A stretch of DNA of 64,000 nucleotides from Rhodanobacter sp. (lineage in GTDB: Bacteria > Pseudomonadota > Gammaproteobacteria > Xanthomonadales > Rhodanobacteraceae). The notes below the pieces were generated by a model. The model was not told the origin of the DNA and ran no database searches. It saw nothing but the letters and a program-made list of their open reading frames with translations. The stretch lies in NCBI GenBank assembly GCA_024711345.1, contig JANJTA010000012.1:124001-188000 (forward strand). Reading direction: 5' to 3'. Positions 7,085 through 15,632 of the stretch are shown here, piece by piece (the first letter of the stretch is position 1; every line of letters begins with the position of its first letter). Position numbers and translations under genes: made by a program.

Positions 7085-8317
7085 TCAGCCGGCCGCCCAG
7101 GCGGCGCGCAACGGCCGCGCCAGCGCCGCCGGCGAAGTGCGCCCCAGCCGGATCTGCGGCGTGCCGTGCCAGCGCGCGGTAGCGGCAATCGCGGCGGCCA
7201 CCGCCCGCACCAGCGCCGGCTGCGGCGACACCCCGGGCTCCAGGAACACGGCCTTGACCTCGAACACGCCGACGTCGCGGTGGGCCTTGGCGTCGAGCCG
7301 ACCGACCAGGCGGCCCCGATGCAGGATCGGCAACACGAAGTAGCCGTAGCGGCGCTTCGCCGCCGGCGTGTAGCACTCGATGGTGTACTCGAAACCGAAC
7401 ATGGCCTGGGCGCGCGCCCGGTCCCAGACCAGCGGGTCGAACGGCGACAGCAGCGCGGTCCGCGTGGCGCGCAGTCGCCCGGCCAGTGCCTGGGCCAGCG
7501 TGGCGGCGTGGTCGCGGTGCACGTAGCCGGGCGTGCGCCAGCCCTCCACCGGCACCGCCAGCAATTCGCCGCGGGCCACCAGCGGCGCCAGTTCGCGCTC
7601 ACCGACCTTCGGCTTCAGGCGGAAGTAGTCGGCGATCCAGGCCGCCTGCGTCACCCCCAGCGCACGCACGCCGTCGAGGATGAAGCGTTCGCGCTGCGCC
7701 ACCGCCGAAGGCACCAAGGCCGCTTCGAACGGCGGTTGGAGCCGGGCCAGCACGTTTTCGGCCAGATCGTAAACGCGCTGGAAGTTGTCGCGCCGCGCCA
7801 CCATCAGCTCGCCCAGCGCGAACCAGGCCTCCAGCCAGCGCTTCTCCGGTTTCCATTCCCACCAGCCCGGCTTGGCGGCGGTGTCCTTGCGCGCGAAATC
7901 GGCTGCGCGCACCGGACCGGAGGCGCGAATCGACTGCAGCAGCGCCTCCATGTCGGCACGTTGCTCGCGGTACATGCGCGCCGCATGGCGATGGGCCCAG
8001 TGCTGCGCGCGGTGATCGTGACCGCCGCGGTGCCAGGCGATGTCGGCGGCGCTGACGAAGCAGGCCTCGTGCGCCCAGCACTCGGCCAGCCGCCCTTGCG
8101 CCAGCGCCTCGTCCAGCCACGCCGTCGGGTAATCGCCCAGGCGCGAATGCAGCACCAGATAGGGGCTGCGCGCTACCACGTGGATGGTGTCGATCTGCAA
8201 CAGGCGCATGCGCGCGACCGCCGCCACCACATCGTCACGGCGGGCCGGTCGTCGCGGCGCCTGCAGCAGGCCCTGCGCGAACAACTGCAACGCCCGCGCC
8301 TGCGCCAGGCTCAACAC
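7085..8317 (-). CDS. ycaQ: crosslink-repair DNA glycosylase YcaQ/AlkZ family
   Basis: A member of the HTH_42 family: tandem winged helices that unhook interstrand DNA crosslinks and remove bulky alkyl lesions. The motif QIDTI (the QxQ/QxD catalytic motif of AlkZ/YcaQ) lies near residue 44, and the conserved CWAHEAC and SPFDPLVWDR segments are present. I chose GTG 8317, preceded by AGGTGA. That gives 410 aa, the size of E. coli YcaQ; the longer frame from 8476 overlaps the neighbouring promoter and adds 53 non-conserved residues. It is monocistronic. Confidence 0.92.
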   Translation of the reverse strand: MLSLAQARALQLFAQGLLQAPRRPARRDDVVAAVARMRLLQIDTIHVVARSPYLVLHSRLGDYPTAWLDEALAQGRLAECWAHEACFVSAADIAWHRGGHDHRAQHWAHRHAARMYREQRADMEALLQSIRASGPVRAADFARKDTAAKPGWWEWKPEKRWLEAWFALGELMVARRDNFQRVYDLAENVLARLQPPFEAALVPSAVAQRERFILDGVRALGVTQAAWIADYFRLKPKVGERELAPLVARGELLAVPVEGWRTPGYVHRDHAATLAQALAGRLRATRTALLSPFDPLVWDRARAQAMFGFEYTIECYTPAAKRRYGYFVLPILHRGRLVGRLDAKAHRDVGVFEVKAVFLEPGVSPQPALVRAVAAAIAATARWHGTPQIRLGRTSPAALARPLRAAWAAG

Positions 8318-8500
8318 GCGCTCATCACCTGAAGCGGCGCTCAATGGCTGTTCGCCTTCACGACCTCGTGACCTGGATATTGAGTCGGCATTTACAAGGC
8401 CCCTGTTAGCGTGAAACCCGAATTGGGCCGGACGGAACACCCGCCCGATGGAGTGCGGGGCACCGCACGACCCCACCGATCATTCTGGCATGGAGTATCG

Positions 8501-9022
8501 ATGATGAAATCCCGCAAGCCGTTATTGAGCGCCCTCGCCGCCGGTACCCTGCTGTTCGCCGGCAGCCTGATCGCGCAGCAGGACATGCCGCCGCAGACGC
8601 CGCCGCCACCGCCCACGGATACGGCGCCGCAACCGATGCCGCCCCAGACCGTCCCGCCGACACCACCTACCCCGCCGACACCGCCAACGCCGGCGACGCC
8701 GCCGATGCCACCCGCCCCGGCATCATCGAGCATGCCGGAGACACCGCCGGCGGCCGGCACGACAGAGGCACCGACCGGCCAGGCCGACACGGCCACCATC
8801 AACACGCCGCAGGGCCAGCTGGAGGTGCGTTCGAGCATGCCGCCACCCCCGCCGGCCGGTCCGGCGCCGAGTTTCGAGCAGCTGTCCGGTGGCGGGAAAT
8901 ACATCAGCGAGGAGCAGGCCTCGGCCTACCCGCTGCTTGCCAATGACTTCCTGCACGCCGACCGCAACCGTGACGGGCGCATCAGCAAGAGCGAGTACAA
9001 GCGCTGGACCGACAACGACTGA
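8501..9022 (+). CDS. exported proline-rich protein with an EF-hand
   Basis: A 173-aa exported protein with a signal peptide at residues 1-25. It has a long Pro/Thr-rich stretch with PPTPPTPP-type tandem units (about 28-85), a linker, and one EF-hand near the C terminus: the loop DRNRDGRISKSE follows DFLHA and has Asp, Asn, Asp, Gly, Ile and Glu in the Ca-ligand positions. Paired MM codons make the start 8501 or 8504, and TGGAG precedes them. The Pro-rich region may span the periplasm or wall, and the single EF-hand may pair by dimerisation; both are inferences. A strong terminator follows. Confidence 0.85.
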   Translation: MMKSRKPLLSALAAGTLLFAGSLIAQQDMPPQTPPPPPTDTAPQPMPPQTVPPTPPTPPTPPTPATPPMPPAPASSSMPETPPAAGTTEAPTGQADTATINTPQGQLEVRSSMPPPPPAGPAPSFEQLSGGGKYISEEQASAYPLLANDFLHADRNRDGRISKSEYKRWTDND

Positions 9023-9037
9023 GCCTCCCCACCAAAG

Positions 9038-9066
9038 ACGCCGGCCGCCCGCGCGGCCGGCGTTTT
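9038..9066 (+). terminator. intrinsic terminator of the EF-hand gene
   Basis: ACGCCGGCCG, loop CCCGCG, CGGCCGGCGT followed by TTTC. It begins 16 bases past the stop at 9022 and insulates pldA. Confidence 0.85.
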
Positions 9067-9125
9067 CATGTGCCGCGCGGTCGCTCCGCTAAACTGGTGC
9101 GCCGACCCGCCAGGAACATTCCTTC

Positions 9126-10220
9126 ATGAAACATCCGATCGCGGCCGCGCTGCTGGCGTTGTGCGCCGGCACCCTGGCCTGCGCCGCTCACGCGCAGAAC
9201 CCGGACCCCACCGACATCCGTGCCTGCACCGCGATCGAGAGCGACGCCCAGCGGCTGGCCTGCTACGACCACGCCACCGGCCGGGTCAACCTGCCGATCG
9301 CGCAGAAGCGCATCGACCAGGCCGCCACCACGCCGGACGTCTTCAGCCGCGATCGCCCGAAAACCTCCGCCAGCACGGAAACCAACCGCGAGGTGGCCAC
9401 GCCGCTGTCGCTGCTGGACAGCCGCTGGGAGCTGTCGCCGGAAAGCAAGCTCGGCACCTTCAACATCCGCGGCTACAAGCCGGTCTATGCGCTGCCGCTG
9501 TTCGCCACCAGCAACCAGAACAACCGGCCGCACAGCCCGAACCCGGACAACACCGTGCCGGGTCCGGGGGAACAGCTGGACAACGCGGAGATGAAGTTCC
9601 AGCTCAGCCTGAAGACCAAGCTGTGGCAGGGCGTGTTCGGCGATGCCGGCGACCTGTGGGTGGGCTATACGCAGTCCTCGCGCTGGCAGGTCTACAACTC
9701 GCAGCTGTCGCGCCCATTCCGCGAAACCAACTACGAGCCCGAGGCGATGCTGGTGTTCGACACCCATTACCAGGTGCTGGGCTGGGAAGGGCGGTTGCTC
9801 GGCATCGGTTTCAACCACCAGTCCAATGGCCGCAGCAATCCGCTGTCGCGCAGCTGGAACCGGATGATCGCCAACGTCGGCTTCGAGCGCGACGGCTGGA
9901 CCGTGATGCTGCGTCCGTGGTGGCGCATCCCGGAAGCTCGCAGCGACGACAACAACCCCGACATCAGCGACTACATGGGCCGCGGCGAGATGCAGATCGT
10001 GCACGAATGGCGCGGCCAGGAGTTCGGCATGCTGCTGCGCCATTCGCTGCGCGGCGGCAACCACAGCCATGGCTCGGCGCGCTTCAGCTGGAGCTTCCCG
10101 GTAGCCGGCAACCTGCGCGGCTACATGGAGGTGTTCAAGGGCTACGGCGAAAGCCTGATCGACTACAACCACAACGCCAGCTACCTGGGCGTGGGCGTGT
10201 CGCTGCTCGACTGGTACTAG
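9126..10220 (+). CDS. pldA: outer-membrane phospholipase A (OMPLA, PldA)
   Basis: A 364-aa outer-membrane beta-barrel phospholipase that hydrolyses glycerophospholipids mislocated in the outer leaflet when the membrane is disturbed. The signal peptide is residues 1-23. The catalytic GFNHQSNGRSNPLSRSWNR block carries the His-Ser-Asn set of OMPLA (NHQSNG with the downstream Asn of SRSWNR). The protein ends in an aromatic residue (LLDWY), as outer-membrane barrels do. The N-terminal 75 residues before the barrel are longer than in E. coli and hold a Cys pair (C34, C46). TAAACT at 9090 is a plausible -10. Confidence 0.95.
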   Translation: MKHPIAAALLALCAGTLACAAHAQNPDPTDIRACTAIESDAQRLACYDHATGRVNLPIAQKRIDQAATTPDVFSRDRPKTSASTETNREVATPLSLLDSRWELSPESKLGTFNIRGYKPVYALPLFATSNQNNRPHSPNPDNTVPGPGEQLDNAEMKFQLSLKTKLWQGVFGDAGDLWVGYTQSSRWQVYNSQLSRPFRETNYEPEAMLVFDTHYQVLGWEGRLLGIGFNHQSNGRSNPLSRSWNRMIANVGFERDGWTVMLRPWWRIPEARSDDNNPDISDYMGRGEMQIVHEWRGQEFGMLLRHSLRGGNHSHGSARFSWSFPVAGNLRGYMEVFKGYGESLIDYNHNASYLGVGVSLLDWY

Positions 10221-10236
10221 GGCGCAGGGCTGAACG

Positions 10237-10268
10237 GCGAAGGCCCCGCGGCAAGCTCGGGCCTTCGC
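10237..10268. terminator. hairpin between convergent pldA and slyD
   Basis: GCGAAGGCCC, loop of 12, GGGCCTTCGC. There is a perfect 10-bp stem but no clear T run on either side. Its position between convergent stops suggests it ends both transcripts. Confidence 0.55.
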
Positions 10269-10287
10269 GTGGCGGCGGCAGCCGCGA

Positions 10288-10770
10288 TCAGTGGTGATGG
10301 CCGCCGGCGCCGTGCACGTGGCCGTGCGCCAGCTCTTCCGCGGTGGCGCCGCGCACGTCGGTCACCTCGATGGCGAAGTGCAGGGTCTTGCCGGCCAACG
10401 GGTGGTTGGCGTCGATGAACACCACGTCGTTCTCGACCTTGGTGACGGTGACGTTGACCTGTCCCTGGGGGCCGTTGCCCTGGAACTGCATGCCGGGCCG
10501 GATGTCCTCGACGCCCTGGAACGCGGCGCGCGGCACTTCCTGCATCAGCTCCTCGTGGCGCACGCCGTAGCCTTCCTCGGGCACCACGTCGGCGGTGAAC
10601 TTGTCGCCGGCGGCGCGGCCTTCCATCTGCTTTTCCAGGCCCGGCACGATATGGCCGCTGCCGTGCAGGTAGGTCAGCGGCTCGCGGCCGGCGGAGCTGT
10701 CGATGACCTGGCCCTCGTCGTCGGTCAGCGTGTAATGGAAGGCGGCAACGGCGTTCTGGGCAATCTGCAT
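10288..10770 (-). CDS. slyD: FKBP-type peptidyl-prolyl isomerase SlyD
   Basis: A 160-aa cytosolic prolyl isomerase and chaperone. The FKBP fold is interrupted by the IF (insert-in-flap) chaperone domain typical of SlyD (about residues 70-130, PEEGYGVRHEELMQEVPRAAF onward). The start motif FHYTLTDDEGQVID and the catalytic YLHGSGHIVPGLE are present. The short C-terminal tail GHVHGAGGHHH binds metal, as in SlyD, though it lacks the Cys-rich extension of the E. coli protein. Its role in [NiFe] hydrogenase maturation is unlikely to apply here; general folding is more likely. Confidence 0.95.
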   Translation of the reverse strand: MQIAQNAVAAFHYTLTDDEGQVIDSSAGREPLTYLHGSGHIVPGLEKQMEGRAAGDKFTADVVPEEGYGVRHEELMQEVPRAAFQGVEDIRPGMQFQGNGPQGQVNVTVTKVENDVVFIDANHPLAGKTLHFAIEVTDVRGATAEELAHGHVHGAGGHHH

Positions 10771-10858
10771 GATGGTCTCGTGAAGGGTTCGGGCCGCCCA
10801 CCGGCGGCGAGGACCGGCAAGGTTAGCAGAAGCGCTTCAGGCCGCCGTGATCGGGCCG

Positions 10859-11344
10859 TCAACCGCCCAGCCGGGCCCGCGTATCCTTGCCGATCTTTTC
10901 CGGCGTGTCGGTGGAGGCATAACGCTTCACCACCTGGCCATCCGCGTCGACCAGGAATTTGGTGAAGTTCCACTTGATCGACTCGCTGCCGAGAATGCCC
11001 TTGCCTTCGCTCTTCAGCCATTTGTACAACGGATCGGCGTGCTCGCCGTTCACCTCGATCTTGGCGAACAGCGGGAAGCTCACGTCGTACTGGGTGCTGC
11101 AGAACGTCTTGATCTCGGCCTCGTCGCCGGGCTCCTGGTGGCCGAACTGGTCGCAGGGAAAGCCCAGCACCACCAGGCCCCGGTCGCGCTGCTCCCGCCA
11201 CAGCTTCTCCAGCCCCTGGTACTGCGGGGTGAAGCCGCACTTGGAGGCGACGTTGACGATCAGCAGGGTCTTGCCGCGCCATTCGGCGAGCGAACGCAGG
11301 TTGCCGTCGATGTCGCGGACGGAAAAATCGTAGACGCTGGACAT
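10859..11344 (-). CDS. glutathione peroxidase family thiol peroxidase
   Basis: A 161-aa thioredoxin-fold peroxidase. The peroxidatic Cys is C36 in NVASKCGFTPQY, the Gln of the tetrad is in GLEKLW-context, and the Trp/Asn pair is in SIKWNFTKFLVD. LGFPCDQFGHQEPG is the GPx signature 2 and supplies a likely resolving Cys. Bacterial members use thioredoxin or glutathione to reduce peroxides. The start MSSVYDF at 11344 fits homologues; an open frame continues upstream into metN antisense and is not real. It is divergent from metN. Confidence 0.94.
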   Translation of the reverse strand: MSSVYDFSVRDIDGNLRSLAEWRGKTLLIVNVASKCGFTPQYQGLEKLWREQRDRGLVVLGFPCDQFGHQEPGDEAEIKTFCSTQYDVSFPLFAKIEVNGEHADPLYKWLKSEGKGILGSESIKWNFTKFLVDADGQVVKRYASTDTPEKIGKDTRARLGG

Positions 11345-11443
11345 GGGCAGACTCCATCGTGAGGATCGACCTGGCAGCATACGCCATGGCCGGCGCCGCC
11401 CGTGGCATAGAATGGCGCCTCCGCCCGCAGGCCGCTCCCCGCC

Positions 11444-12454
11444 GTGATCCGTTTCGCCGATGTCCACAAGTCCTACCGCGTCGACGGCAGGGACATTCCC
11501 GCGCTGCTGCCGTTCAGCCTCGATATCGCCGATGGCGAGGTGTTCGGCATCATCGGCCTGTCCGGCGCCGGCAAGTCGACGCTGATCCGCCTGATCAACC
11601 TGCTCGAACGACCCAGCGGCGGACGCATCTTCGTGGGCGACACCGAGATGACCGCGCTGGACGAGCCGGCGCTGCGCGCGCAGCGGCGCCGCATCGGCAT
11701 GATCTTCCAGCACTTCAACCTGCTCGCCTCGCAGACGGTGGCGGACAACGTGGCGTTTCCGTTGCGGCTGGCCGGCGAGCGCGACGAGGCGGCGATCCGC
11801 GCGCGGGTGGACGAGCTGCTGGCGCGGGTGGGCTTGAGCGCGCACGCCGGCAAGTACCCGTCGCAGCTGTCCGGCGGCCAGAAGCAGCGCGTGGGCATCG
11901 CCCGCGCGCTGGCCAACCGGCCAAGCATCCTGCTGTGCGACGAGGCCACCAGCGCGCTCGACCCGCAGACCACCGCCTCGGTGCTGGAGCTGCTGGCCGG
12001 GATCAACCGCGAGCTGAAGCTCACCATCGTGCTGATCACCCACGAGATGGACGTGGTGCGCCGCGTGTGCGACCGCGTGGCGGTGCTCGACGCCGGCGCG
12101 ATCGTGGAGCGCGGCACGGTGACCGACGTGTTCCTGCACCCGCAGCACCCCACCACGAAGCGTTTCGTCGAGGAGGCGCTGCCCGAGGAGGCAGCCGGCG
12201 CGCTGGCGCCGTTCGCGCGGATTCCCGGCCGCCTGCTGCGGCTGAGCTTCCGTGGCGACGCCACGACGAGTCCGGCGCTGGCTCGCGTCGCACGCGAGAC
12301 CGGCGTGGAGTTCAACATCCTCGCCGGTCGGATCGACCGCATCAAGGACCTGCCCTACGGCCAGCTCACCCTGGCGATGCAGGGCGAACGGGTGGACGCC
12401 GCCCTGACGGCGCTGCGCGAAGCCGGCATCGAGATCGAGGAGCTGCCCCGATGA
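11444..12454 (+). CDS. metN: methionine ABC transporter ATP-binding protein MetN
   Basis: A 336-aa ATPase of the D/L-methionine importer. Walker A is GLSGAGKST (38-46), the signature is LSGGQKQR, Walker B is ILLCDEAT, and the switch His is in LITHEMD. The C-terminal about 95 residues form the NIL (ACT-like) domain that binds methionine and inhibits transport, so feedback control is expected. The start is GTG 11444, and a -10-like TAGAAT lies at 11408. It overlaps metI by 4 bases (ATGA), indicating translational coupling. Confidence 0.97.
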   Translation: MIRFADVHKSYRVDGRDIPALLPFSLDIADGEVFGIIGLSGAGKSTLIRLINLLERPSGGRIFVGDTEMTALDEPALRAQRRRIGMIFQHFNLLASQTVADNVAFPLRLAGERDEAAIRARVDELLARVGLSAHAGKYPSQLSGGQKQRVGIARALANRPSILLCDEATSALDPQTTASVLELLAGINRELKLTIVLITHEMDVVRRVCDRVAVLDAGAIVERGTVTDVFLHPQHPTTKRFVEEALPEEAAGALAPFARIPGRLLRLSFRGDATTSPALARVARETGVEFNILAGRIDRIKDLPYGQLTLAMQGERVDAALTALREAGIEIEELPR

Positions 12455-13128
12455 ATCCGCTGCAGAAGCTTTTTCCGAACATCGACGACTGGGGCGAGAT
12501 CGGCCGCGCCTGCATCGACACCCTGCTGATGCTGGGCGGCTCGCTGGCCCTCACCGTGCTGCTCGGCCTGCCGCTGGGCGTGCTGCTGTATCTCACCGGC
12601 AAGGGCCAGCTGCGGCCGATGCCGAAGCTCTACGCGATCACCTCGCTGCTGGTGAACATCCTGCGCTCGGTGCCGTTCATCATCCTGATGATCGTGCTGA
12701 TGCCGCTTACCTACGCCCTGGTGGGCACCAAGCTGGGCATCCGCGGCGCAATCCCGCCGCTGGTGATCGGCGCCGCGCCGTTCTTCGCGCGGCTGGTGGA
12801 GACCGCGTTGCGCGAGGTGCAGCAGGGCGTGATCGAGGCCAGCCAGGCGATGGGCGCCAGCCTGTGGCAGATCGTGCGTCATGTGCTGCTGCCGGAAGCC
12901 CGCGGCGGCCTGTTCGCCGGCGTCACGGTCACCGCGATCGCGCTGGTCGGCTACACCGCGATGGGCGGCGCGATCGGCTCCGGTGGCCTCGGCGACCTGG
13001 CCTACCGTTACGGCTACCTCAGCTACAAGTCCGACTACATGCTGGTCACCGTGCTGCTGCTGGTGGTGCTGGTGCAGCTGCTGCAGATGTGGGGCGACCG
13101 CATCGTGGCGCGTTATAAGAGATACTGA
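12451..13128 (+). CDS. metI: methionine ABC transporter permease MetI
   Basis: A 225-aa inner-membrane permease with five predicted TM helices, as in MetI. The EAA loop [22 protein letters not shown] (about residues 130-150) contacts MetN. Its ATG overlaps the metN stop. It sits between the ATPase and the binding lipoprotein genes in the canonical metNIQ order. Confidence 0.97.
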   Translation: MNPLQKLFPNIDDWGEIGRACIDTLLMLGGSLALTVLLGLPLGVLLYLTGKGQLRPMPKLYAITSLLVNILRSVPFIILMIVLMPLTYALVGTKLGIRGAIPPLVIGAAPFFARLVETALREVQQGVIEASQAMGASLWQIVRHVLLPEARGGLFAGVTVTAIALVGYTAMGGAIGSGGLGDLAYRYGYLSYKSDYMLVTVLLLVVLVQLLQMWGDRIVARYKRY

Positions 13129-13190
13129 TCCGGTTATTTGTCCTTGCACCATATGGACGTCTAATCTCGGGAACCGCTTCGGAAACCGCC

Positions 13191-13991
13191 ATGAAGAACA
13201 TGTTGCTCGCCGCCCTTTCCGCCACCCTGGCCCTGCTGCTCCTGGCCGGCTGCGCCGCGCCGAAGGGCGACGCGGACACGCTCACCGTGGCCGCCACCGC
13301 GGTGCCGCACGCGGAGATCCTCAAGCAGGTGCAGCCGATCCTGGCGAAGGAAGGCGTGAAGCTGCAGATCAGGGTGTTCGCCGACTACGTGCAGCCGAAC
13401 ACGCAGGTGGCCGAGAAGACCATCGACCTGAACTACTTCCAGACCAAGCCCTACCTCGACGCCTTCAACCGCGAGCACGGCACCCGCCTGGTGCCGGTCG
13501 TCGGCGTGCACATCGAGCCGTTCGGCGCCTATTCGCGCAAGGTCCGCAGCATCGACCAGCTGCCCGCCGGCGCCAGCGTCACGCTGCCGAACGACCCCAG
13601 CAACGAGGGCCGCGCCCTGCTGCTGCTGGCGAAACACGGCCTGATCACCCTGAAGGATCCCGCCAACGCGCTGGCCACGCCGAAGGACATCACGGCGAAC
13701 CCGAAGCAGCTGAAGTTCAGGGAGCTGGAGGCAGCGATGCTGCCGCGCACCCTGGACGAGGTGGACCTGGCGCTGATCAACACCAACTACGCGCTGGCCG
13801 CCGGGCTCAACCCCACCAGGGACGCGCTGCTGATCGAGGACAAGGATTCGCCCTACGTCAACTACCTGGTCGGCCGCGCCGACAATCAGCACGACCCGCG
13901 CGTGGAGAAGCTGGCCAAGGCGCTGACCGGCCCCGAGGTGAAGGCCTTCATCGAGCAGAAGTACCACGGCGCGGTGTTGCCGGCGTTCTGA
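13191..13991 (+). CDS. metQ: methionine-binding lipoprotein MetQ
   Basis: A 266-aa NlpA/MetQ-family substrate-binding lipoprotein. The lipobox LLAGC places the lipidated Cys at 21. The ADYVQPNTQVAEKTIDLNYFQTKPYLD segment and the NDPSNEGRALLLL segment carry the family's ligand-binding residues. It delivers L- or D-methionine, and often methionine derivatives, to MetI from the periplasm. The 62-bp gap after metI has no terminator, so the operon probably includes it. A dispersed palindromic repeat follows. Confidence 0.97.
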   Translation: MKNMLLAALSATLALLLLAGCAAPKGDADTLTVAATAVPHAEILKQVQPILAKEGVKLQIRVFADYVQPNTQVAEKTIDLNYFQTKPYLDAFNREHGTRLVPVVGVHIEPFGAYSRKVRSIDQLPAGASVTLPNDPSNEGRALLLLAKHGLITLKDPANALATPKDITANPKQLKFRELEAAMLPRTLDEVDLALINTNYALAAGLNPTRDALLIEDKDSPYVNYLVGRADNQHDPRVEKLAKALTGPEVKAFIEQKYHGAVLPAF

Positions 13992-13999
13992 CCTCGAAC

Positions 14000-14105
14000 G
14001 CCCTCCCCCGCAATGCAGGGGGGGGTTGGGAAGAGGTAGGTTCTTGATCTTTTCCGCAGGCCGGAGCAACCCTCTCCCAACCTCTCATTGCGTTGCAGGG
14101 GGAGG
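14000..14105. repeat. palindromic repeat pair, C-rich/G-rich family (copy 2)
   Basis: A CCTCCCCCGCAATGCAGGG unit followed by GGTTGGGAAGAGG (about 14001-14038) is repeated in inverted orientation at about 14080-14105 (CTCTCCCAACCTCTC then CATTGCGTTGCAGGGGG). Each half also folds on itself. It is related to the palindrome at 2141-2162 and likewise lies between convergent genes (metQ and pncB). It resembles a REP-doublet/BIME-like arrangement. Confidence 0.75.
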
Positions 14106-14122
14106 AGCCAGGTGCTCCGCGC

Positions 14123-15307
14123 TCACCCCTGCGACGCGGGAATCTGGAACACCTGGCGCAGGTAGGCCACGTAGGCCTCGTCCTCGCACATGTTCTTGCC
14201 CGGCGAGTCGCTGAGCTTGGCGACCGGCTGGCCATTGCAGCGAATCATCTTGATCACGATGTTGAGCGGCGCGGGACCCATGTCGTTGGTGAGGTTGGTG
14301 CCCACGCCGAACGCGAGCTGGCAGCGGCCGCGGAAGTGCGCGTACAGCTGCATCACGCGGGGGATGTCCAGCGCGTCGCTGAACACCAGCACCTTGCTGC
14401 GCGGGTCGACCCGGTTTGCGGCGTAGTGCGCCAGCACCCGCTCGCCCCAGGCGAACGGATCGCCGGAATCGTGACGGGTACCGTCGAACAGCTTGCAGAA
14501 GTACATGTCGAAGTCGCGCAGGAACGCGCCCAGCCCGTACACGTCCGACAGCGCGATGCCGAGGTCGCCGCGGTATTCCTTCGCCCATGCCTCCAGCGCG
14601 GCCACCTGCGAGTCGCGCAGGCGCGGCCCCAGCGCCTGGTGCGCCTGCAGGTACTCGTGCGCCAGCGTGCCCAGCGGAGTCAGGTTGAGCTTGCGCGCCA
14701 GCCATACGTTGCTGGTGCCGGCCAGCTGCTCGCCCAGCCCCTCGCGCAGCGCAGCCACCGCCTCTTCCTGCCACACCCGCGAGTAGCGCCGGCGCGTGCC
14801 GTAGTCGGCGATCCTGCAGCCCTCGTAGCCGGGCGTATCGCGCAGCAAGGCGACCTTCGCCTGCAGCCGCCGGCGTCCCTCGGCGAGGTCGAGGTCGGCG
14901 CTGGTGTGGCGGAAGTAGACCTCGTTGACGATCGCCAGCAGCGGCACCTCGAACAGGATGGTATGCAGCCACGGTCCGCAGATGCGGATCTCGATTTCGC
15001 CGTTGCCGGCCGCGGCCGGAGCGATCTCCACATACTTCTCGTTGAGCTGGAACAGGCCCAGGAAGTCCACGAAATCACTCTTGATGAAACGCCAGGTGCG
15101 CAGGTAGTCGAGCTCGTCCGGCGCGAAGCGCAGCCGGCACAGCGCCTTCAGCTCGGCGCGGATCTCCTCGATGTACGGCACCAGGTCGATGTCGGGCGTG
15201 CGGCACTTGAAGCGGTACTCGACCTGGGCTGCCGGATACTGGTGCAGCACCACCTGCATCATCGAGAACTTGTACAGGTCGGTGTCGAGCAGCGATTCGA
15301 TGATCAT
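14123..15307 (-). CDS. pncB: nicotinate phosphoribosyltransferase PncB
   Basis: A 394-aa enzyme of the Preiss-Handler NAD salvage route: nicotinate + PRPP (+ATP) to nicotinate mononucleotide. The [10 protein letters not shown] terminus, the GTRRRYS segment (about residue 172) and [14 protein letters not shown] with the phosphorylatable His (about 278) are diagnostic, and [12 protein letters not shown] binds PRPP. The length matches the family (about 400). It is a single gene, with no other NAD salvage gene nearby. The candidate small RNA at 15372-15495 is encoded on the same strand just upstream. Confidence 0.97.
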   Translation of the reverse strand: MIIESLLDTDLYKFSMMQVVLHQYPAAQVEYRFKCRTPDIDLVPYIEEIRAELKALCRLRFAPDELDYLRTWRFIKSDFVDFLGLFQLNEKYVEIAPAAAGNGEIEIRICGPWLHTILFEVPLLAIVNEVYFRHTSADLDLAEGRRRLQAKVALLRDTPGYEGCRIADYGTRRRYSRVWQEEAVAALREGLGEQLAGTSNVWLARKLNLTPLGTLAHEYLQAHQALGPRLRDSQVAALEAWAKEYRGDLGIALSDVYGLGAFLRDFDMYFCKLFDGTRHDSGDPFAWGERVLAHYAANRVDPRSKVLVFSDALDIPRVMQLYAHFRGRCQLAFGVGTNLTNDMGPAPLNIVIKMIRCNGQPVAKLSDSPGKNMCEDEAYVAYLRQVFQIPASQG

Positions 15308-15371
15308 CGGCGGCGGGAAGCGGGAGCGGAACGGCCATTATCCGCGCGAACCGCGCGGCCGGGTGCCGCCC

Positions 15372-15495
15372 AAAAAGAAACCCCATCAGCCAGGGGAGGA
15401 CTGATGGGGTTTGTCAGGCGGCATCCAGGGGAGGAAATGCCGGCCCCTCAGTGGTGCGGTGGACTGCGCCACTTCCTGTCGCCGTCACGGCGATA
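15372..15495 (-). ncRNA. candidate small RNA with two C-rich hairpin loops and an intrinsic terminator
   Basis: The minus strand of this gene-free gap folds as a compact RNA. There is a 5' hairpin UCGCC/GGCGA, a weaker AGUGG/CCACU hairpin, then GGCAU/AUGCC (extended by GGC/GCC) closing a loop with CCUCCCC. The last is a 12-bp terminator stem AAACCCCAUCAG/CTGATGGGGTTT whose loop again holds CCUCCCCUGG, followed by CUUUUUG. Identical C-rich loops in two hairpins look like exposed antisense 'fingers' for Shine-Dalgarno or G-rich targets. The layout recalls the Xanthomonas sRNA sX13, which also has C-rich loops; homology is not shown. The 5' end is estimated from a weak promoter at 15502-15531. 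Confidence 0.6.
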
Positions 15496-15501
15496 CGCGT
15501 G

Positions 15502-15531
15502 CTTAGTGTGGACGGCGGCAAGTGAGTTCAA
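15502..15531 (-). promoter_or_regulatory. possible promoter of the C-rich-loop small RNA
   Basis: On the minus strand TTGAAC (15526-15531) is followed after 18 bases by ACTAAG (15502-15507). The -35 matches well and the -10 poorly. The predicted start near 15495 gives an RNA of about 124 nt. Confidence 0.35.
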
Positions 15532-15632
15532 CGTGCACACGGGCCTTCGTTCAGCTTTCCGACAGGCTTGTCGCGCGAAACGGACGGCGCGGCCACCGCC
15601 TACAATTTCTTCACCCTCACGCAGGATCGACC

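Noticed and set aside
8580..8720. Tandem CCG/ACC triplet array suspected as a DNA repeat or CRISPR-like feature.
   Set aside because: It is codon-level low complexity encoding the Pro/Thr stalk. There are no spacers and no conserved direct repeats.
13155..13162. MetJ-box-like GGACGTCT upstream of metQ.
   Set aside because: Only one half-site with one mismatch. The adjacent half (AATCTCGG) does not match, and the site is inside the operon and not before metN.
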